Shown piece by piece: positions 8,820-17,513 of a DNA stretch of 64,000 nucleotides (the first letter of the stretch is position 1; each line of letters begins with the position of its first letter). A program made the position numbers and the translations under genes. The stretch comes from a virus. The notes beneath the pieces were generated by a model that made no database searches, was not told the DNA's origin, and saw nothing but the letters and a program-made list of their open reading frames with translations. The DNA lies in the IMG/VR virus record IMGVR_UViG_3300042691_042003, positions 62,001-126,000 of that record. One strand, 5' to 3'.

Positions 8820-10486
8820 GAATAATCGATGTTCAATGGAAAAATTTTAATAGCTATGGAAATATTCTACAGCATATTAATTTTGAAGAAAATAAAGGAG
8901 ATCTTTATTTACTTTTAGGTTCAAATGGGAATGGGAAAAGTACTATTGCTGAAGTTATAACTTTTGCACTTTATGGAAGGATCGAAAGAAAAAATAAATC
9001 AGATCTTCCAAATCGTTTAAATAAAAATCTTTGGTGTAGAATTGTATTTAAATCTAAAAATAAAAAGATTGAAATCGTAAGAGGAGTTTCTCCTGGTCTA
9101 TTTGAAGTTATGATAGATGGAGTTCCTTACGAAACTGCAGGTAATTCTAATGTTCAAGATTATTTAGAAAACGAAATTTTTGACATTCCGTATCAGGTTT
9201 TTAAAAATATTATTGTTCTTTCAATTAATGATTTTCGATCTTTTCTTACTATGTCTCCAGGAGATAAAAGAAATATTATAGATAGACTTTTTGGATTTAC
9301 TATCATAAATCAAATGAAAGATCAAATCAAAAATGAAAGAAAAGAGATTAAAGATCAAATCAAAACTATAAACGATGAATTAGGAATTATCGAAGAATCT
9401 ATAATCTCTATAAATTCAAAAATAAAAAATTTGGAAGATTCTAAGAAAGAAGATAAAAGCAAGCTAATTCAAGAGTATAAAGAAAAGATTCTCGATCTTC
9501 TAAAAACAAAAAAGAGCACTGAAGAAAATCTAAATAAAATAAAAGAATTAGAGAAGAAAATACACACTTCCTTTGATGAAAAGAAAGAAGAATATTCTAA
9601 ATTAGGATATGAAATAAAAGGAATTGAAGAAAAAATTGATCTTTATAACAATTCTCAATGTCCTACATGTGGTTCTGATTTAGATACGGAACATCACCAT
9701 ACTGAAAAAAGTAATCTTTGTACAAAAAGAGATGAAATAAAAGAAACGATAGAGACCTTAAAAAATTATCTTTCAGAAAATCAATCTAAAATTAAATCAA
9801 TAGGCGATAAAATAAAAGAAACAGAAAATTCTATTATTCGAATTAATCTAACGGTAGGACAATATAAAAATGAGATAGAGAAAGCCGTTAATGAAAATAA
9901 AGAAATGGATTCTAATTATCTTCAAGACTTAATAAATGAAAATGTTAAGAAGAAAGAGGAAAGGAAAAAATCTCATACTGAAAAAAGCTTAGAAGATACA
10001 TTTTTAGATGTAGTAGAAAATGTTTTAGGAGAAGATGGAGTTAAAAATCTTGCAGTAAAAACTATCCTTCCTTCTCTTAATCAAAATATTTCTAATATGT
10101 CTAAACAAATGCATCTTCCTTATTCAATTAAATTTAACGATAAATTTGATTGTGTAATAAATGCTTTAGGGGAAGAAATAAATCCTCGAACTATGTCAAC
10201 TGGAGAAAGAAAAAAAGCAGATTTTATTATTATCATTGCTCTTCTTAAACTTCTAAAAATTCGTTATCCTTCTCTAAATATTCTTTTTCTTGACGAAATA
10301 TTTTCTTCTGTAGATTCAGGAGGAGTTTATGAAATTATTAAGATTTTAAGAGAAATTTCTAAAGAAAATTTATTGAATACCTGGGTAATTAATCATACCG
10401 AGCTACCAATGGAACTTTTTGATAAAAAAGTTGAAGTTCAAAAAGAAGGAGGATTTTCTAGAATAACTTTAGAAAACATAACGTAA
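8816..10486 (+). CDS. 46: Recombination endonuclease subunit gp46 (Rad50/SbcC family)
   Basis: SMC-like ATPase of 556 aa (T4 gp46 is 560). Walker A GSNGNGKST is at 35-43. A long Lys/Glu-rich coiled coil is interrupted by a zinc hook CPTCGS near residue 282. The C-terminal half carries the ABC signature (STGERKKAD) and Walker B (NILFLDEIFSSVD), followed by a D-loop and a switch His in VINHTELP. It works with the overlapping gp47 at DNA ends. It is the last gene of the replication block; a late-type promoter follows. Confidence 0.94.
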   Translation: MRIIDVQWKNFNSYGNILQHINFEENKGDLYLLLGSNGNGKSTIAEVITFALYGRIERKNKSDLPNRLNKNLWCRIVFKSKNKKIEIVRGVSPGLFEVMIDGVPYETAGNSNVQDYLENEIFDIPYQVFKNIIVLSINDFRSFLTMSPGDKRNIIDRLFGFTIINQMKDQIKNERKEIKDQIKTINDELGIIEESIISINSKIKNLEDSKKEDKSKLIQEYKEKILDLLKTKKSTEENLNKIKELEKKIHTSFDEKKEEYSKLGYEIKGIEEKIDLYNNSQCPTCGSDLDTEHHHTEKSNLCTKRDEIKETIETLKNYLSENQSKIKSIGDKIKETENSIIRINLTVGQYKNEIEKAVNENKEMDSNYLQDLINENVKKKEERKKSHTEKSLEDTFLDVVENVLGEDGVKNLAVKTILPSLNQNISNMSKQMHLPYSIKFNDKFDCVINALGEEINPRTMSTGERKKADFIIIIALLKLLKIRYPSLNILFLDEIFSSVDSGGVYEIIKILREISKENLLNTWVINHTELPMELFDKKVEVQKEGGFSRITLENIT

Positions 10487-10496
10487 AATTGAGATA

Positions 10497-10510
10497 GATA
10501 TATAATAAAT
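10497..10510 (+). promoter_or_regulatory. Late-type promoter (GATATATAATAAAT)
   Basis: This matches the box repeated before most structural genes (for example 23584 and 42980) and resembles the T4 late -10 sequence TATAAATA. It lies 21 bases upstream of the next start, with no recognisable -35 element. Confidence 0.6.
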
Positions 10511-10517
10511 CTCAATT

Positions 10518-11618
10518 ATGGCTGTATACGATTTACATTTTAATAAGGATGATGTAGCAATTAGAAACATCATTATCGGTCTTTTAGCAACTTTATCTGA
10601 TAACATCTATTGGTATAATCAAATAGGAACAAAAAAAGATGAAGTAAGAAAAATAAACGTCCCTTTTTATTTTAGTACTACAGGAACAGAAAGATATTTA
10701 CAAGATAATTTCTTGAATAATATCGATTTTGATCCTGAAATGCTTCAGGCTGAAACTTTTTATAATAAGATTCCGAGAGGAATCGTTAATTTTGAAGCTT
10801 TTTCTATTGAAACACAAGCCATAGTTAATAAGTATGTTAGAATGAATCATTTAAAGCAAGAGCTTGATGGTACACTTAATACTTATAATTCAGAAGCTTT
10901 TATGGTCCCTATTATTATGGACATAAATACAGAAATTCATGTTGATTCTATTCTAGATCAAATGAAATGTTCTGAGGCTATAATCCGAACCTTCTATAAA
11001 GCGAAAGCTTATCAAGTCGATATAGCATATACTAGAATTCCTTGCCTTATAACATTTCCGGATGATTATACTAGTGAAAGGACTGTTGAATTTTCCTTTA
11101 GTGATAAAAAGGAATTTAAAGTTAATTTTTCTCTACAAGTTAAATCCCATATACCTGTATTTAAAGAAGGAACTGAAATATTTGCAGGAACTAATATGGG
11201 AGCTTTTCAAGCAGGAACTTTTATTCCTCCTTCAATAGGTAATGTTTCTAAATCTACTAATTCTTCTGCCAAAGTAGGAGTAGATGGAAGTCCTATTAAT
11301 AACTCTAATACAGGATCTAATACAGGATCTAATACAGGGTCTGGTAATGGATCTGATAATGGATCCAGTAATGGATCAAATAATTCTAATCAAGGAATAT
11401 CACCAAATACAGGTTTAGGGGGTGGAGGAGATTCTATGTATTCAAATACTAATTCTTCTGTTTCATCCTTATCTGCTCCAAGAGGAGAAACCGGATCTTC
11501 TAGTACTGTAGGTTATAATCCAGGAAAGACTGGATCCACTTATGATGGTATATCCGGTAACGATCCTTCATGGCCTATAAATCCTAGGACCGATTTTCCT
11601 CCTAGGCCTTCTAATTAA
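10518..11618 (+). CDS. Probable tail terminator / sheath stabiliser (gp15-like) with Ser/Asn/Gly-rich tail
   Basis: Residues 1-220 resemble T4 gp15 in layout: a short helix, a segment of the type (V)PFYFSTTGTERYLQ, then PIIMDINTEIHVDSILDQMKC-like strands, where gp15 has a similar PIKMIYELSIFTR region. The domain ends in FSLQVKSHIPVF, comparable to the gp15 end. gp15 caps the finished tail and joins it to the head. Residues beyond 240 form a low-complexity extension with SNTG and xNGS repeats that T4 gp15 lacks. The gene opens the late region behind a late-type promoter. The gp15 identity is inferred from pattern only; a baseplate or other structural protein is the alternative. Confidence 0.45.
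   Translation: MAVYDLHFNKDDVAIRNIIIGLLATLSDNIYWYNQIGTKKDEVRKINVPFYFSTTGTERYLQDNFLNNIDFDPEMLQAETFYNKIPRGIVNFEAFSIETQAIVNKYVRMNHLKQELDGTLNTYNSEAFMVPIIMDINTEIHVDSILDQMKCSEAIIRTFYKAKAYQVDIAYTRIPCLITFPDDYTSERTVEFSFSDKKEFKVNFSLQVKSHIPVFKEGTEIFAGTNMGAFQAGTFIPPSIGNVSKSTNSSAKVGVDGSPINNSNTGSNTGSNTGSGNGSDNGSSNGSNNSNQGISPNTGLGGGGDSMYSNTNSSVSSLSAPRGETGSSSTVGYNPGKTGSTYDGISGNDPSWPINPRTDFPPRPSN
11306..11392 (+). repeat. In-frame short repeats (SNTG and xNGS units)
   Basis: Three near-identical 12-base units (TCTAATACAGGA) are followed by four degenerate 12-base units ending in AATGGATC. They encode the Ser/Asn/Gly linker of the gp15-like protein and look like replication-slippage expansion. Confidence 0.8.
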
Positions 11619-11623
11619 AACAA

Positions 11624-11640
11624 GATATATAAATTAAATA
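11624..11640 (+). promoter_or_regulatory. Late-type promoter (GATATATAAATTAAATA)
   Basis: GATATATAA box 29 bases before the next start codon, matching the late-type class. A T4-like TATAAATT sits inside it. Confidence 0.6.
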
Positions 11641-11652
11641 AAATTTTAGTCG

Positions 11653-12441
11653 ATGGGACTTATTAAATCGTACGATGAATTTATTAATGAGAATTTGTAT
11701 GGACAATATTCATATTATGGTGCAGGTTCTCTTTATCCAATCGTTAGTAAATTAGCAACTGAAGGAAAAAATCCTCAACAAATTTATCTTTATCTTACTA
11801 CTTTAGGTATTGATGAAGAAAGAAAAAGAAAAGTTATTACTCAAGTTTTTTTAAATGAATCTATAGATTTCGATTCTATTCAAGAAAAGGGAGGACTTTA
11901 TGAGGATGATGTAGAAGATATTCTTAAGGCAGATACAAAAGATCTTGAAAAGGGTATTGAACCTTCAAAAGCTAAATCTGAAAAAGATGAAGAAATAAAG
12001 AAAATTTTAGATACTTCTAAGTCTGATGAAGATGATGAAGAGAAAGAAGAAGAGAATGTAGAAAAGGATAAAGAAGACGTTTCTACGAAAGTTTCTGCTA
12101 TACAATCAGTTCTTAAAGATGCTCAAAAATTAGAAAAAATTAAGAAAATCCTTTCTGAATCTATGGGATTCGATATAGATGGAGTTGATGATGAAGTTTT
12201 AATGAATATTTTTAATTATCATAAAGTTATTGAAGCTCTTACTCCAGCAGAAAAAGATAAATTAAAACCTTCTGATTTTATATTTCCTGATAAAAGATCT
12301 TGGCCAATCCATGATGAAAAGCATGCTAAAACTGCTTTAGTTTGGGCTACTTGGCCTCAATATAAAAATATAAAAAATGAGGTAGTTTCTGCAGTTATTA
12401 AAAGATATCCACAACTAAAAGGAATAGGAGCTTCTAAATAA
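11653..12441 (+). CDS. Head-targeted internal protein candidate, 262 aa
   Basis: The protein begins MGLIKSYDEFINE followed by N, the first of a series of N-terminal tags that resemble the T4 internal-protein capsid-targeting sequence. Cleavage by the gp21-like protease would be expected after Glu13. The body has a helical domain (residues 20-75), a strongly acidic Lys/Glu/Asp linker (about 85-150), and a C-terminal domain ending PDKRSWPIHDEKHAKTALVWATWPQY... with conserved-looking Trp residues. That C-terminal part resembles small DUF-type domains in phage structural proteins (SFPDKRSYPIHD-like), a guess from memory. It follows a late-type promoter. Confidence 0.7.
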   Translation: MGLIKSYDEFINENLYGQYSYYGAGSLYPIVSKLATEGKNPQQIYLYLTTLGIDEERKRKVITQVFLNESIDFDSIQEKGGLYEDDVEDILKADTKDLEKGIEPSKAKSEKDEEIKKILDTSKSDEDDEEKEEENVEKDKEDVSTKVSAIQSVLKDAQKLEKIKKILSESMGFDIDGVDDEVLMNIFNYHKVIEALTPAEKDKLKPSDFIFPDKRSWPIHDEKHAKTALVWATWPQYKNIKNEVVSAVIKRYPQLKGIGASK

Positions 12442-12469
12442 AAAGATTATAATAAAAAAATCCATAAAA

Positions 12470-14029
12470 ATGTCTAAACTTAAAACAAGTTACAGTACAA
12501 TCTCTTTAAGAGATAATCTTTCTAATCTATACAAAGATTTAGATAAAAACACTTTGTACTCTTCTATTTTATCACTTCGCCTTAATACAGTTTTAGAAAT
12601 GCAAAAAAATGAAATACATTCTTCTATTTTTTCTGATTCTGACGAAGATAAAGGATTTATTTCTCGTCTTTCTATTGTAGAAAATTTGATTAAAGATTTG
12701 AAGATGTATAATTTTGTTCCTTCTATTAAGAAATTTATAGAAGAAAATGAACAAATCTTAGAAGAAAATAAATTAGAAATAGCTGTAGAGAAAACTTTGC
12801 ATTCTCTTAAAAATGATAAAAATACAAAATTCTACGAAAAAGCTATAATTGATCTAAAGGAATCTTTTGAAACAGAAAATCCTTTATTTTCTATCGTAGA
12901 AAATATGAAACAGCACGTTTGGATTCCTTCTATTAAAAATCTTTATGAATTTGCTAAATTTCAAAAAGGATCTATTACTGAAGTAAACCCTAATTTTAGA
13001 GTAACTAAAATTTATTCTCCAGTAGAACCTATAAATGAAAATTCATTTAATTTTTATTCTTCAGGAAAGGTTCTTAATTATAATGACGGTGAAATTACTG
13101 AATCAGAATCTAAAACTTCGGAAGATTTTAATTTCTTAGTTTCTATTGTTGAATCTGCTAAAATTACAGATAATAATATTAGATTCCTATTTAATAATTC
13201 AATTCTTGATATTAAATTAGGAGAGGATAAAAAAGCCTTAGTAAATCATAAAATTGTTGAATCTAAAAATTTAAGAGATTATCTTCTTTCAACTGCTTTA
13301 GTTCCTTATTCAGAAAAAAATAAAGTAGCTATTTTCGAAAGAGCTCTCGAAAAAGGATCAGATATTAAAGAAATCGATCTTGGATATAAAGTTACTTCTA
13401 ATATATATGAAGGTCTTTCTTGTTCTATATTTAATTCAAATAACAGAATTTTTATTCAGAAAGTAAATAAAGGAATGAAAGAAAATTCTATAGTTGAAGC
13501 TGAATCTCCTTCTGATGCAGTTAATATTGTTAAGAATTTTATGAATTTTGATATTTCTGAATCTATTAAGGATTTAATTGTAACAGAATCTATTGAAATT
13601 GCTAAAAGAAAAGAAGAAACTGAAAAAATTAAAAATCGAATTGCTTTCTTAATGGAAAAGCTTGCTGAAGTAGAATCAGTTGAATCAGAAATTGGGAAGA
13701 ATCCTAGAATTTTAGAAGCTAAAAAACTTCTTGAAGATCAAATAATTGCTCAAAATAAAAAATTAAGTGTAATTGAAGGTGTAGAAATTCCTTTCACTCC
13801 TTCTATGGGAGGTCCTAAAGTAGGAACCGCTAAGATTGCAACAAAAAATGATTTAAAAGCTGGCAAAGAATACACATTAAATGGAAAAGGAGGATATATT
13901 TTCCAGGGTGTTGCCGATGATATTTATATTTTTAATCATAAAGATGAAACCGATCCTTCACCTATTCATATGAATAATGTAGAGGTAGAAAATTCTATCT
14001 CAAAAGGAGAAATCACTGAATGTTATTAA
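12470..14029 (+). CDS. Probable virion protein, 519 aa
   Basis: Not recognised. The N-terminal 120 residues are helical. The middle is mixed, with many Glu/Ser-rich segments. A coiled coil lies at about 375-440. The last 65 residues (TKNDLKAGKEYTLNGKGGYI to the end) form a small beta domain that is clearly related to the C-terminal domain of the protein at 16620 (SDMKPGKEYVL..., YQGVTDGVHIF..., SVISKGGVVEV). Possible L/I-x-E cleavage sites are numerous. The location beside tagged proteins and the late sigma gene suggests a head or scaffold component. GATTATAATAAAAAAAT upstream (12445) may be a weak late-type promoter. Confidence 0.6.
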   Translation: MSKLKTSYSTISLRDNLSNLYKDLDKNTLYSSILSLRLNTVLEMQKNEIHSSIFSDSDEDKGFISRLSIVENLIKDLKMYNFVPSIKKFIEENEQILEENKLEIAVEKTLHSLKNDKNTKFYEKAIIDLKESFETENPLFSIVENMKQHVWIPSIKNLYEFAKFQKGSITEVNPNFRVTKIYSPVEPINENSFNFYSSGKVLNYNDGEITESESKTSEDFNFLVSIVESAKITDNNIRFLFNNSILDIKLGEDKKALVNHKIVESKNLRDYLLSTALVPYSEKNKVAIFERALEKGSDIKEIDLGYKVTSNIYEGLSCSIFNSNNRIFIQKVNKGMKENSIVEAESPSDAVNIVKNFMNFDISESIKDLIVTESIEIAKRKEETEKIKNRIAFLMEKLAEVESVESEIGKNPRILEAKKLLEDQIIAQNKKLSVIEGVEIPFTPSMGGPKVGTAKIATKNDLKAGKEYTLNGKGGYIFQGVADDIYIFNHKDETDPSPIHMNNVEVENSISKGEITECY

Positions 14030-14030
14030 A

Positions 14031-14387
14031 ATGTACGTAAAACCTAAAGAATTCTATGAGGAAATTTGTATTTCCCTAGAACAAAAAAAGTTAACCAAAA
14101 AGGCACAGGATATGCTTATCCTTATTGCCTATAGAGCTAATACTAAGCTGACTTATGAAAACCCTATGGATAGGGAAGATTGTATTTCTTTTGCCCTTTT
14201 GGACCTTTTTAAATATTGGGATCGATTTAAACCTGAAAAAACAAAAAATGCGTTTGCTTTTTTTACACAAGTAGCAAAGAATGGTTATGCTAAAGGTTGG
14301 AATAAATTAAGACCTGGAAAATACAAAGGAACCATTTCTCTTAGTGGAAAAAGCAATGCAGATTCCGATGGAATATATTCTGTATAA
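14031..14387 (+). CDS. 55: Late sigma factor (T4 gp55-like)
   Basis: 118 aa (T4 gp55 is 185). The stretch from about 48 to 95, including DREDCISFALLDLFKYWDRF and then KPEKTKNAFAFFTQVAKNGY, closely follows the gp55 core, which reads roughly EMIADGIEASIKGLHNFD, then KNPHAYITQACFNAF. This is the sigma region-2-like domain that recognises the late TATAAATA box. The C-terminal clamp-binding tail of T4 gp55 is shorter here, ending SDGIYSV. With the gp45-like clamp (2493) and the GATATATAA boxes it forms a plausible late-transcription system. It starts one base after the previous gene and overlaps the next by one base. Confidence 0.65.
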   Translation: MYVKPKEFYEEICISLEQKKLTKKAQDMLILIAYRANTKLTYENPMDREDCISFALLDLFKYWDRFKPEKTKNAFAFFTQVAKNGYAKGWNKLRPGKYKGTISLSGKSNADSDGIYSV

Positions 14388-14839
14388 TGAAGAATCTTCT
14401 TACATACGATCAATTTAATGAACAATACCTTCCTTATTTTGGAGTAAAACAAGCCTTAGATGATTCTAAGAATTTCATTACGAATGAGGAAAAAATGTCT
14501 GATTTTCATAGAATTTATACTATGAGTCCTACTTGGTGGATTGCTTGGAAAAGAGAAAATGGAGAAGATTATGGAATTAAACAAGATGCATTTTCTAAAA
14601 CTTATTCGGTTTCTAAAGGAGGAAAAGTTTCTTTTATTTTTGATTATGGTAGAAATAAAGTTTTTACTAATGAATCTCCTGAAATTTTAAAGTTAAAAAA
14701 AGATTTATCTCAAAAAGAATTCGATAAAATAAAAGATAAAGCCGAAGGGGTTGGAAAACCCAAAGAAGATAAAGGAGAAAAGAAAGAAAAAAAGAAAGAA
14801 AAAGGAGCAGATGACATCATGTCATCATTAGGAATATAA
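14387..14839 (+). CDS. Tagged internal protein candidate, 150 aa
   Basis: Begins MKNLLTYDQFNEQYLP, a weaker version of the tag in which the cut would follow FNE. Residues 40-95 look like a globular domain (SPTWWIAWKRENGEDYGIKQ; KVSFIFDYGRNKVFTNES). The C-terminal 40 residues are a Lys/Glu-rich tail ending DDIMSSLGI. Its ATG overlaps the stop of the gp55-like gene (TAATG), so the two are translationally coupled. Function is unknown. Confidence 0.65.
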   Translation: MKNLLTYDQFNEQYLPYFGVKQALDDSKNFITNEEKMSDFHRIYTMSPTWWIAWKRENGEDYGIKQDAFSKTYSVSKGGKVSFIFDYGRNKVFTNESPEILKLKKDLSQKEFDKIKDKAEGVGKPKEDKGEKKEKKKEKGADDIMSSLGI

Positions 14840-14860
14840 AAAAAAATAAAAAAATAAAAA

Positions 14861-15778
14861 ATGAAAAATATTTTAACATTTGAAAACTTTATTAATGAAT
14901 CTTCGGATTTTAATGGCTTCGATAAAGACGACAATGATTTAATTTATGAATTAAATTACATGTATAATTTATTTGGATCCGGAAGGGATAACAGAAAAAC
15001 CAGGACATATGAATCTAATTTATTGTCTATTTATGAGTACTTTATGGAAAGTAACGAAGAATTTAGTCAATCTATCCTTGATAATTTACTTTTTGAAGCA
15101 GATGAAGAGAAAGAATTAAAAAAAGATATGCAAGCTAGAGATGAATTGGAAATGGGAGATAAATCACTTCCTATGAAAGTAGCTAGACTTATAACATGGA
15201 TTCCCCCTTTTACTCCAGTTAGAATAGGTTATGAACTTCTTAAAATTGTTGATAAAAAAGAAAAGATTAAGAAGCTTTTGAAAAATGTTCCTGAAGGTCC
15301 AAAAAAAGAAAAATTAAGAGCAGAATTAAATAATCTAAAACATAGTCAAGTTAATGCAGTTGCTCAATTAAAGAAAGCTAGAGTAACTAAAGAAGTAGGA
15401 ATTAGATATTCAAAACCTGATCAAGTTGTTCGTCAAGAAGTTAAACAAGTAAAGGATTCTTACAATTATGAAAACGACGAGGATATTCTAGAAAATATTT
15501 ATTTTGAAGGTCTTTCTAAGATTGTTAATATACTTGAAGCAAAAGGAAAAATTAGTGCTGAACAGAAAGAGAAAATTATGAAGCAAGCTGAATCTAAAGG
15601 TAAGGCCGAAGGAAAATCTTTAGCTTCAAAAGCTCAAAGTATTGCAAAGAAAATTTCTCAAAACCCTGATAAAAAGGCTGAAGCTTTAGACTCTTTAAAA
15701 CAAAAAGCAGAATCTGAAAAGGAAGCTTGGAAGAAATTAAAGCAAAAAGCAGAAGAAAAAGGAATTACTTTAGGATAA
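14861..15778 (+). CDS. Tagged internal protein candidate, 305 aa
   Basis: Begins MKNILTFENFINE followed by S. The tag would be removed after Glu13. The remainder is highly charged and mostly helical. A hydrophobic stretch near residues 105-128 (KVARLITWIPPFTPVRIGYE) might contact membrane. Long Lys/Ala/Glu-rich coiled-coil segments (about 125-180 and 225-300) follow. Additional possible protease sites occur (for example FLESNEE and LLFE). No enzyme motif is seen. Its stop overlaps the next ATG. Confidence 0.65.
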   Translation: MKNILTFENFINESSDFNGFDKDDNDLIYELNYMYNLFGSGRDNRKTRTYESNLLSIYEYFMESNEEFSQSILDNLLFEADEEKELKKDMQARDELEMGDKSLPMKVARLITWIPPFTPVRIGYELLKIVDKKEKIKKLLKNVPEGPKKEKLRAELNNLKHSQVNAVAQLKKARVTKEVGIRYSKPDQVVRQEVKQVKDSYNYENDEDILENIYFEGLSKIVNILEAKGKISAEQKEKIMKQAESKGKAEGKSLASKAQSIAKKISQNPDKKAEALDSLKQKAESEKEAWKKLKQKAEEKGITLG

Positions 15779-16593
15779 TGAAGAATTTGAAAACATACGA
15801 AGAATTTTTAAATGAATCGATTCCTTCTTACTCTTTTGATGGAAATCAAATTGAAGTGGGATCTTCGGTTCAGTCTTTGGATGGATTTTCAGGCATTATA
15901 ATTTCAAAAGAAATTTCTAACGGTAAAGTTTCTTTTAGAGATAATAAAGGAATTATTCACATCTGTGAATCAAAAGATCTTATTATCGATGATTTAAATG
16001 AGGGATTAAAATGGTGGGATATAGCTAAAGGTATTGTTGCTTCAGATGCTATTAAAACCGGACCTAATTTTAAGAACGGAAGTATTCTTTCTACTTTAAT
16101 TTCTTTAGCATGGAGAGATAAAATTACAAATAAAATTGAATCTATAAGAAATAAGCCAGGTTATGATGAAATGAAAGATGTTGCTTTTACTCTAGCTGAT
16201 AAATTAAGTAACGATCCTAGAATGTATGGGTTAGTTAACAAATTAGCTAGTCATCCTAGAATAACTACAATTTTTACTCCTTCTCAAAAAGAAAAAATAA
16301 AAGCTGCTAAAGTTAATTTAGAAAGACAACAAATTATTAAAGATATTTCTAGTTATATCAATGATTCTTTAACTCCTGAAGAAAAGAAATTTTTTGATGA
16401 TATAAATAATTTAATTAAAATAAAAAACCCAGAATCCGAAGAAATAGAAGAAGATGTTACAACCGATCCTAACAGAACAGTCGGAACCGGAACATACACA
16501 ACTACACATTCGGATCCAAATGTTTTAACTAAAGGATATTCTAATACTACCGATTCTGGATCTAATGGAAGCTATCCGGTTTATATAGGCTAA
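15778..16593 (+). CDS. Tagged internal protein candidate, 271 aa
   Basis: The start at 15778 (TAATG overlap) gives MKNLKTYEEFLNE followed by S; an in-frame extension upstream is possible but would bury the tag, so it is rejected. After the tag comes an SH3/KOW-like beta stretch (IEVGSSVQSLDGFSGIIISK). A helical middle with GLKWWDIAKGIVASDAIKTG follows, then a Thr/Ser/Gly-rich low-complexity end. Function unknown; probably packaged with the DNA. Confidence 0.65.
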   Translation: MKNLKTYEEFLNESIPSYSFDGNQIEVGSSVQSLDGFSGIIISKEISNGKVSFRDNKGIIHICESKDLIIDDLNEGLKWWDIAKGIVASDAIKTGPNFKNGSILSTLISLAWRDKITNKIESIRNKPGYDEMKDVAFTLADKLSNDPRMYGLVNKLASHPRITTIFTPSQKEKIKAAKVNLERQQIIKDISSYINDSLTPEEKKFFDDINNLIKIKNPESEEIEEDVTTDPNRTVGTGTYTTTHSDPNVLTKGYSNTTDSGSNGSYPVYIG

Positions 16594-16610
16594 GATAAAT
16601 ATAAAAAAAT
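16594..16610 (+). promoter_or_regulatory. Late-type promoter (GATAAATATAAAAAAAT)
   Basis: GATAAATATAAA lies 26 bases before the next ATG. It deviates from GATATATAA at one position, as do the boxes at 29953 and 46389. Confidence 0.45.
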
Positions 16611-16619
16611 AAATTTTAA

Positions 16620-17015
16620 ATGAAAAATTTACTCTCTTTTGAAGAATACATTAATGAAAATTACATCCAAGAAGCCACAGATGCTGATGGGTTTGATCCT
16701 GCTAAAGGAAATGTAACAGATCCTGAAAAAGGTGATATTAAAGCAACTACTGGGAAAAATAATGACCCTGGATTTACTTCGGATCAAGCTCCTGATAAAA
16801 TTGCAAGTCCTGTTTCTACTATTTCTGATATGAAACCAGGTAAAGAATATGTTCTTACCGTAGATGGTAAAAAACATACTGATATGCTTTATCAAGGTGT
16901 TACTGATGGAGTTCATATTTTTAACGGAGAAGATAAGGCTCATGATATCACTTTTACCGATTCTGATTTATCCTCTGTTATCTCTAAAGGTGGTGTAGTA
17001 GAAGTTGCCGAATAA
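16620..17015 (+). CDS. Tagged internal protein candidate, 131 aa
   Basis: Begins MKNLLSFEEYINE followed by N, with a second possible cut a few residues later (IQE before A). A Pro/Lys/Asp-rich linker leads to a C-terminal beta domain of about 65 residues. That domain shares KPGKEYVL, YQGVTDGVHIFN and SVISKG with the end of the 519-aa protein at 12470, so the domain has been copied or exchanged. Function unknown. Confidence 0.65.
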   Translation: MKNLLSFEEYINENYIQEATDADGFDPAKGNVTDPEKGDIKATTGKNNDPGFTSDQAPDKIASPVSTISDMKPGKEYVLTVDGKKHTDMLYQGVTDGVHIFNGEDKAHDITFTDSDLSSVISKGGVVEVAE

Positions 17016-17033
17016 TTTCTACTTATATTACTT

Positions 17034-17513
17034 ATGCATTCAATAAAGAATAATAAACCTTCTAAGAAATCAGGATTTCAACAAGGTTATTTTCCTATAA
17101 ACGAATGTAAGAAATATCAAGGTAAAGGTCCTATAATTTATAGATCTTCTTGGGAGAAAAAATTTTGTTTATATTGTGAAAGGAATCCGGCGATCGTATC
17201 TTGGTCGTCGGAATCTTTCGTTATAAGGTATTTTAATCCTCTTGATAATAAATATCATAATTATTTCCCTGATTACGTTTTAAAATTAGAAAGCGGAGAA
17301 ATTTTTATAGTTGAAGTAAAACCTAAAGCTCAATTAATAAAACCGGATCCTCCAAAGAAAAAAACTCCTAAGGCTTTAAAGTCTTATAAATGGCTTTATG
17401 AAACTTGGGTTACAAATATGTGTAAAAAGGCTGCTGCCGAAGAATTTGCTAAAGAAAGAGGATGGAAGTTTCTTCTCGTAACTGAAGATTTTTTTAAAGT
17501 TAGATCAGAATAA
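17034..17513 (+). CDS. 4: Head completion protein (T4 gp4-like)
   Basis: Very similar in plan to T4 gp4 (150 aa), which readies the filled head for tail joining. Landmarks are GPIIYRSSWEKKFC (36-45), IVSWSSESFVIRY, HNYFPDYVLK and the KPDPPKKK-type loop. The pattern E41, D80 (FPD) and E94-x-K96 (VEVKPKAQ) matches a PD-(D/E)XK nuclease fold, so a DNA-trimming role is possible. It overlaps the following gene by one base. Confidence 0.85.
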   Translation: MHSIKNNKPSKKSGFQQGYFPINECKKYQGKGPIIYRSSWEKKFCLYCERNPAIVSWSSESFVIRYFNPLDNKYHNYFPDYVLKLESGEIFIVEVKPKAQLIKPDPPKKKTPKALKSYKWLYETWVTNMCKKAAAEEFAKERGWKFLLVTEDFFKVRSE

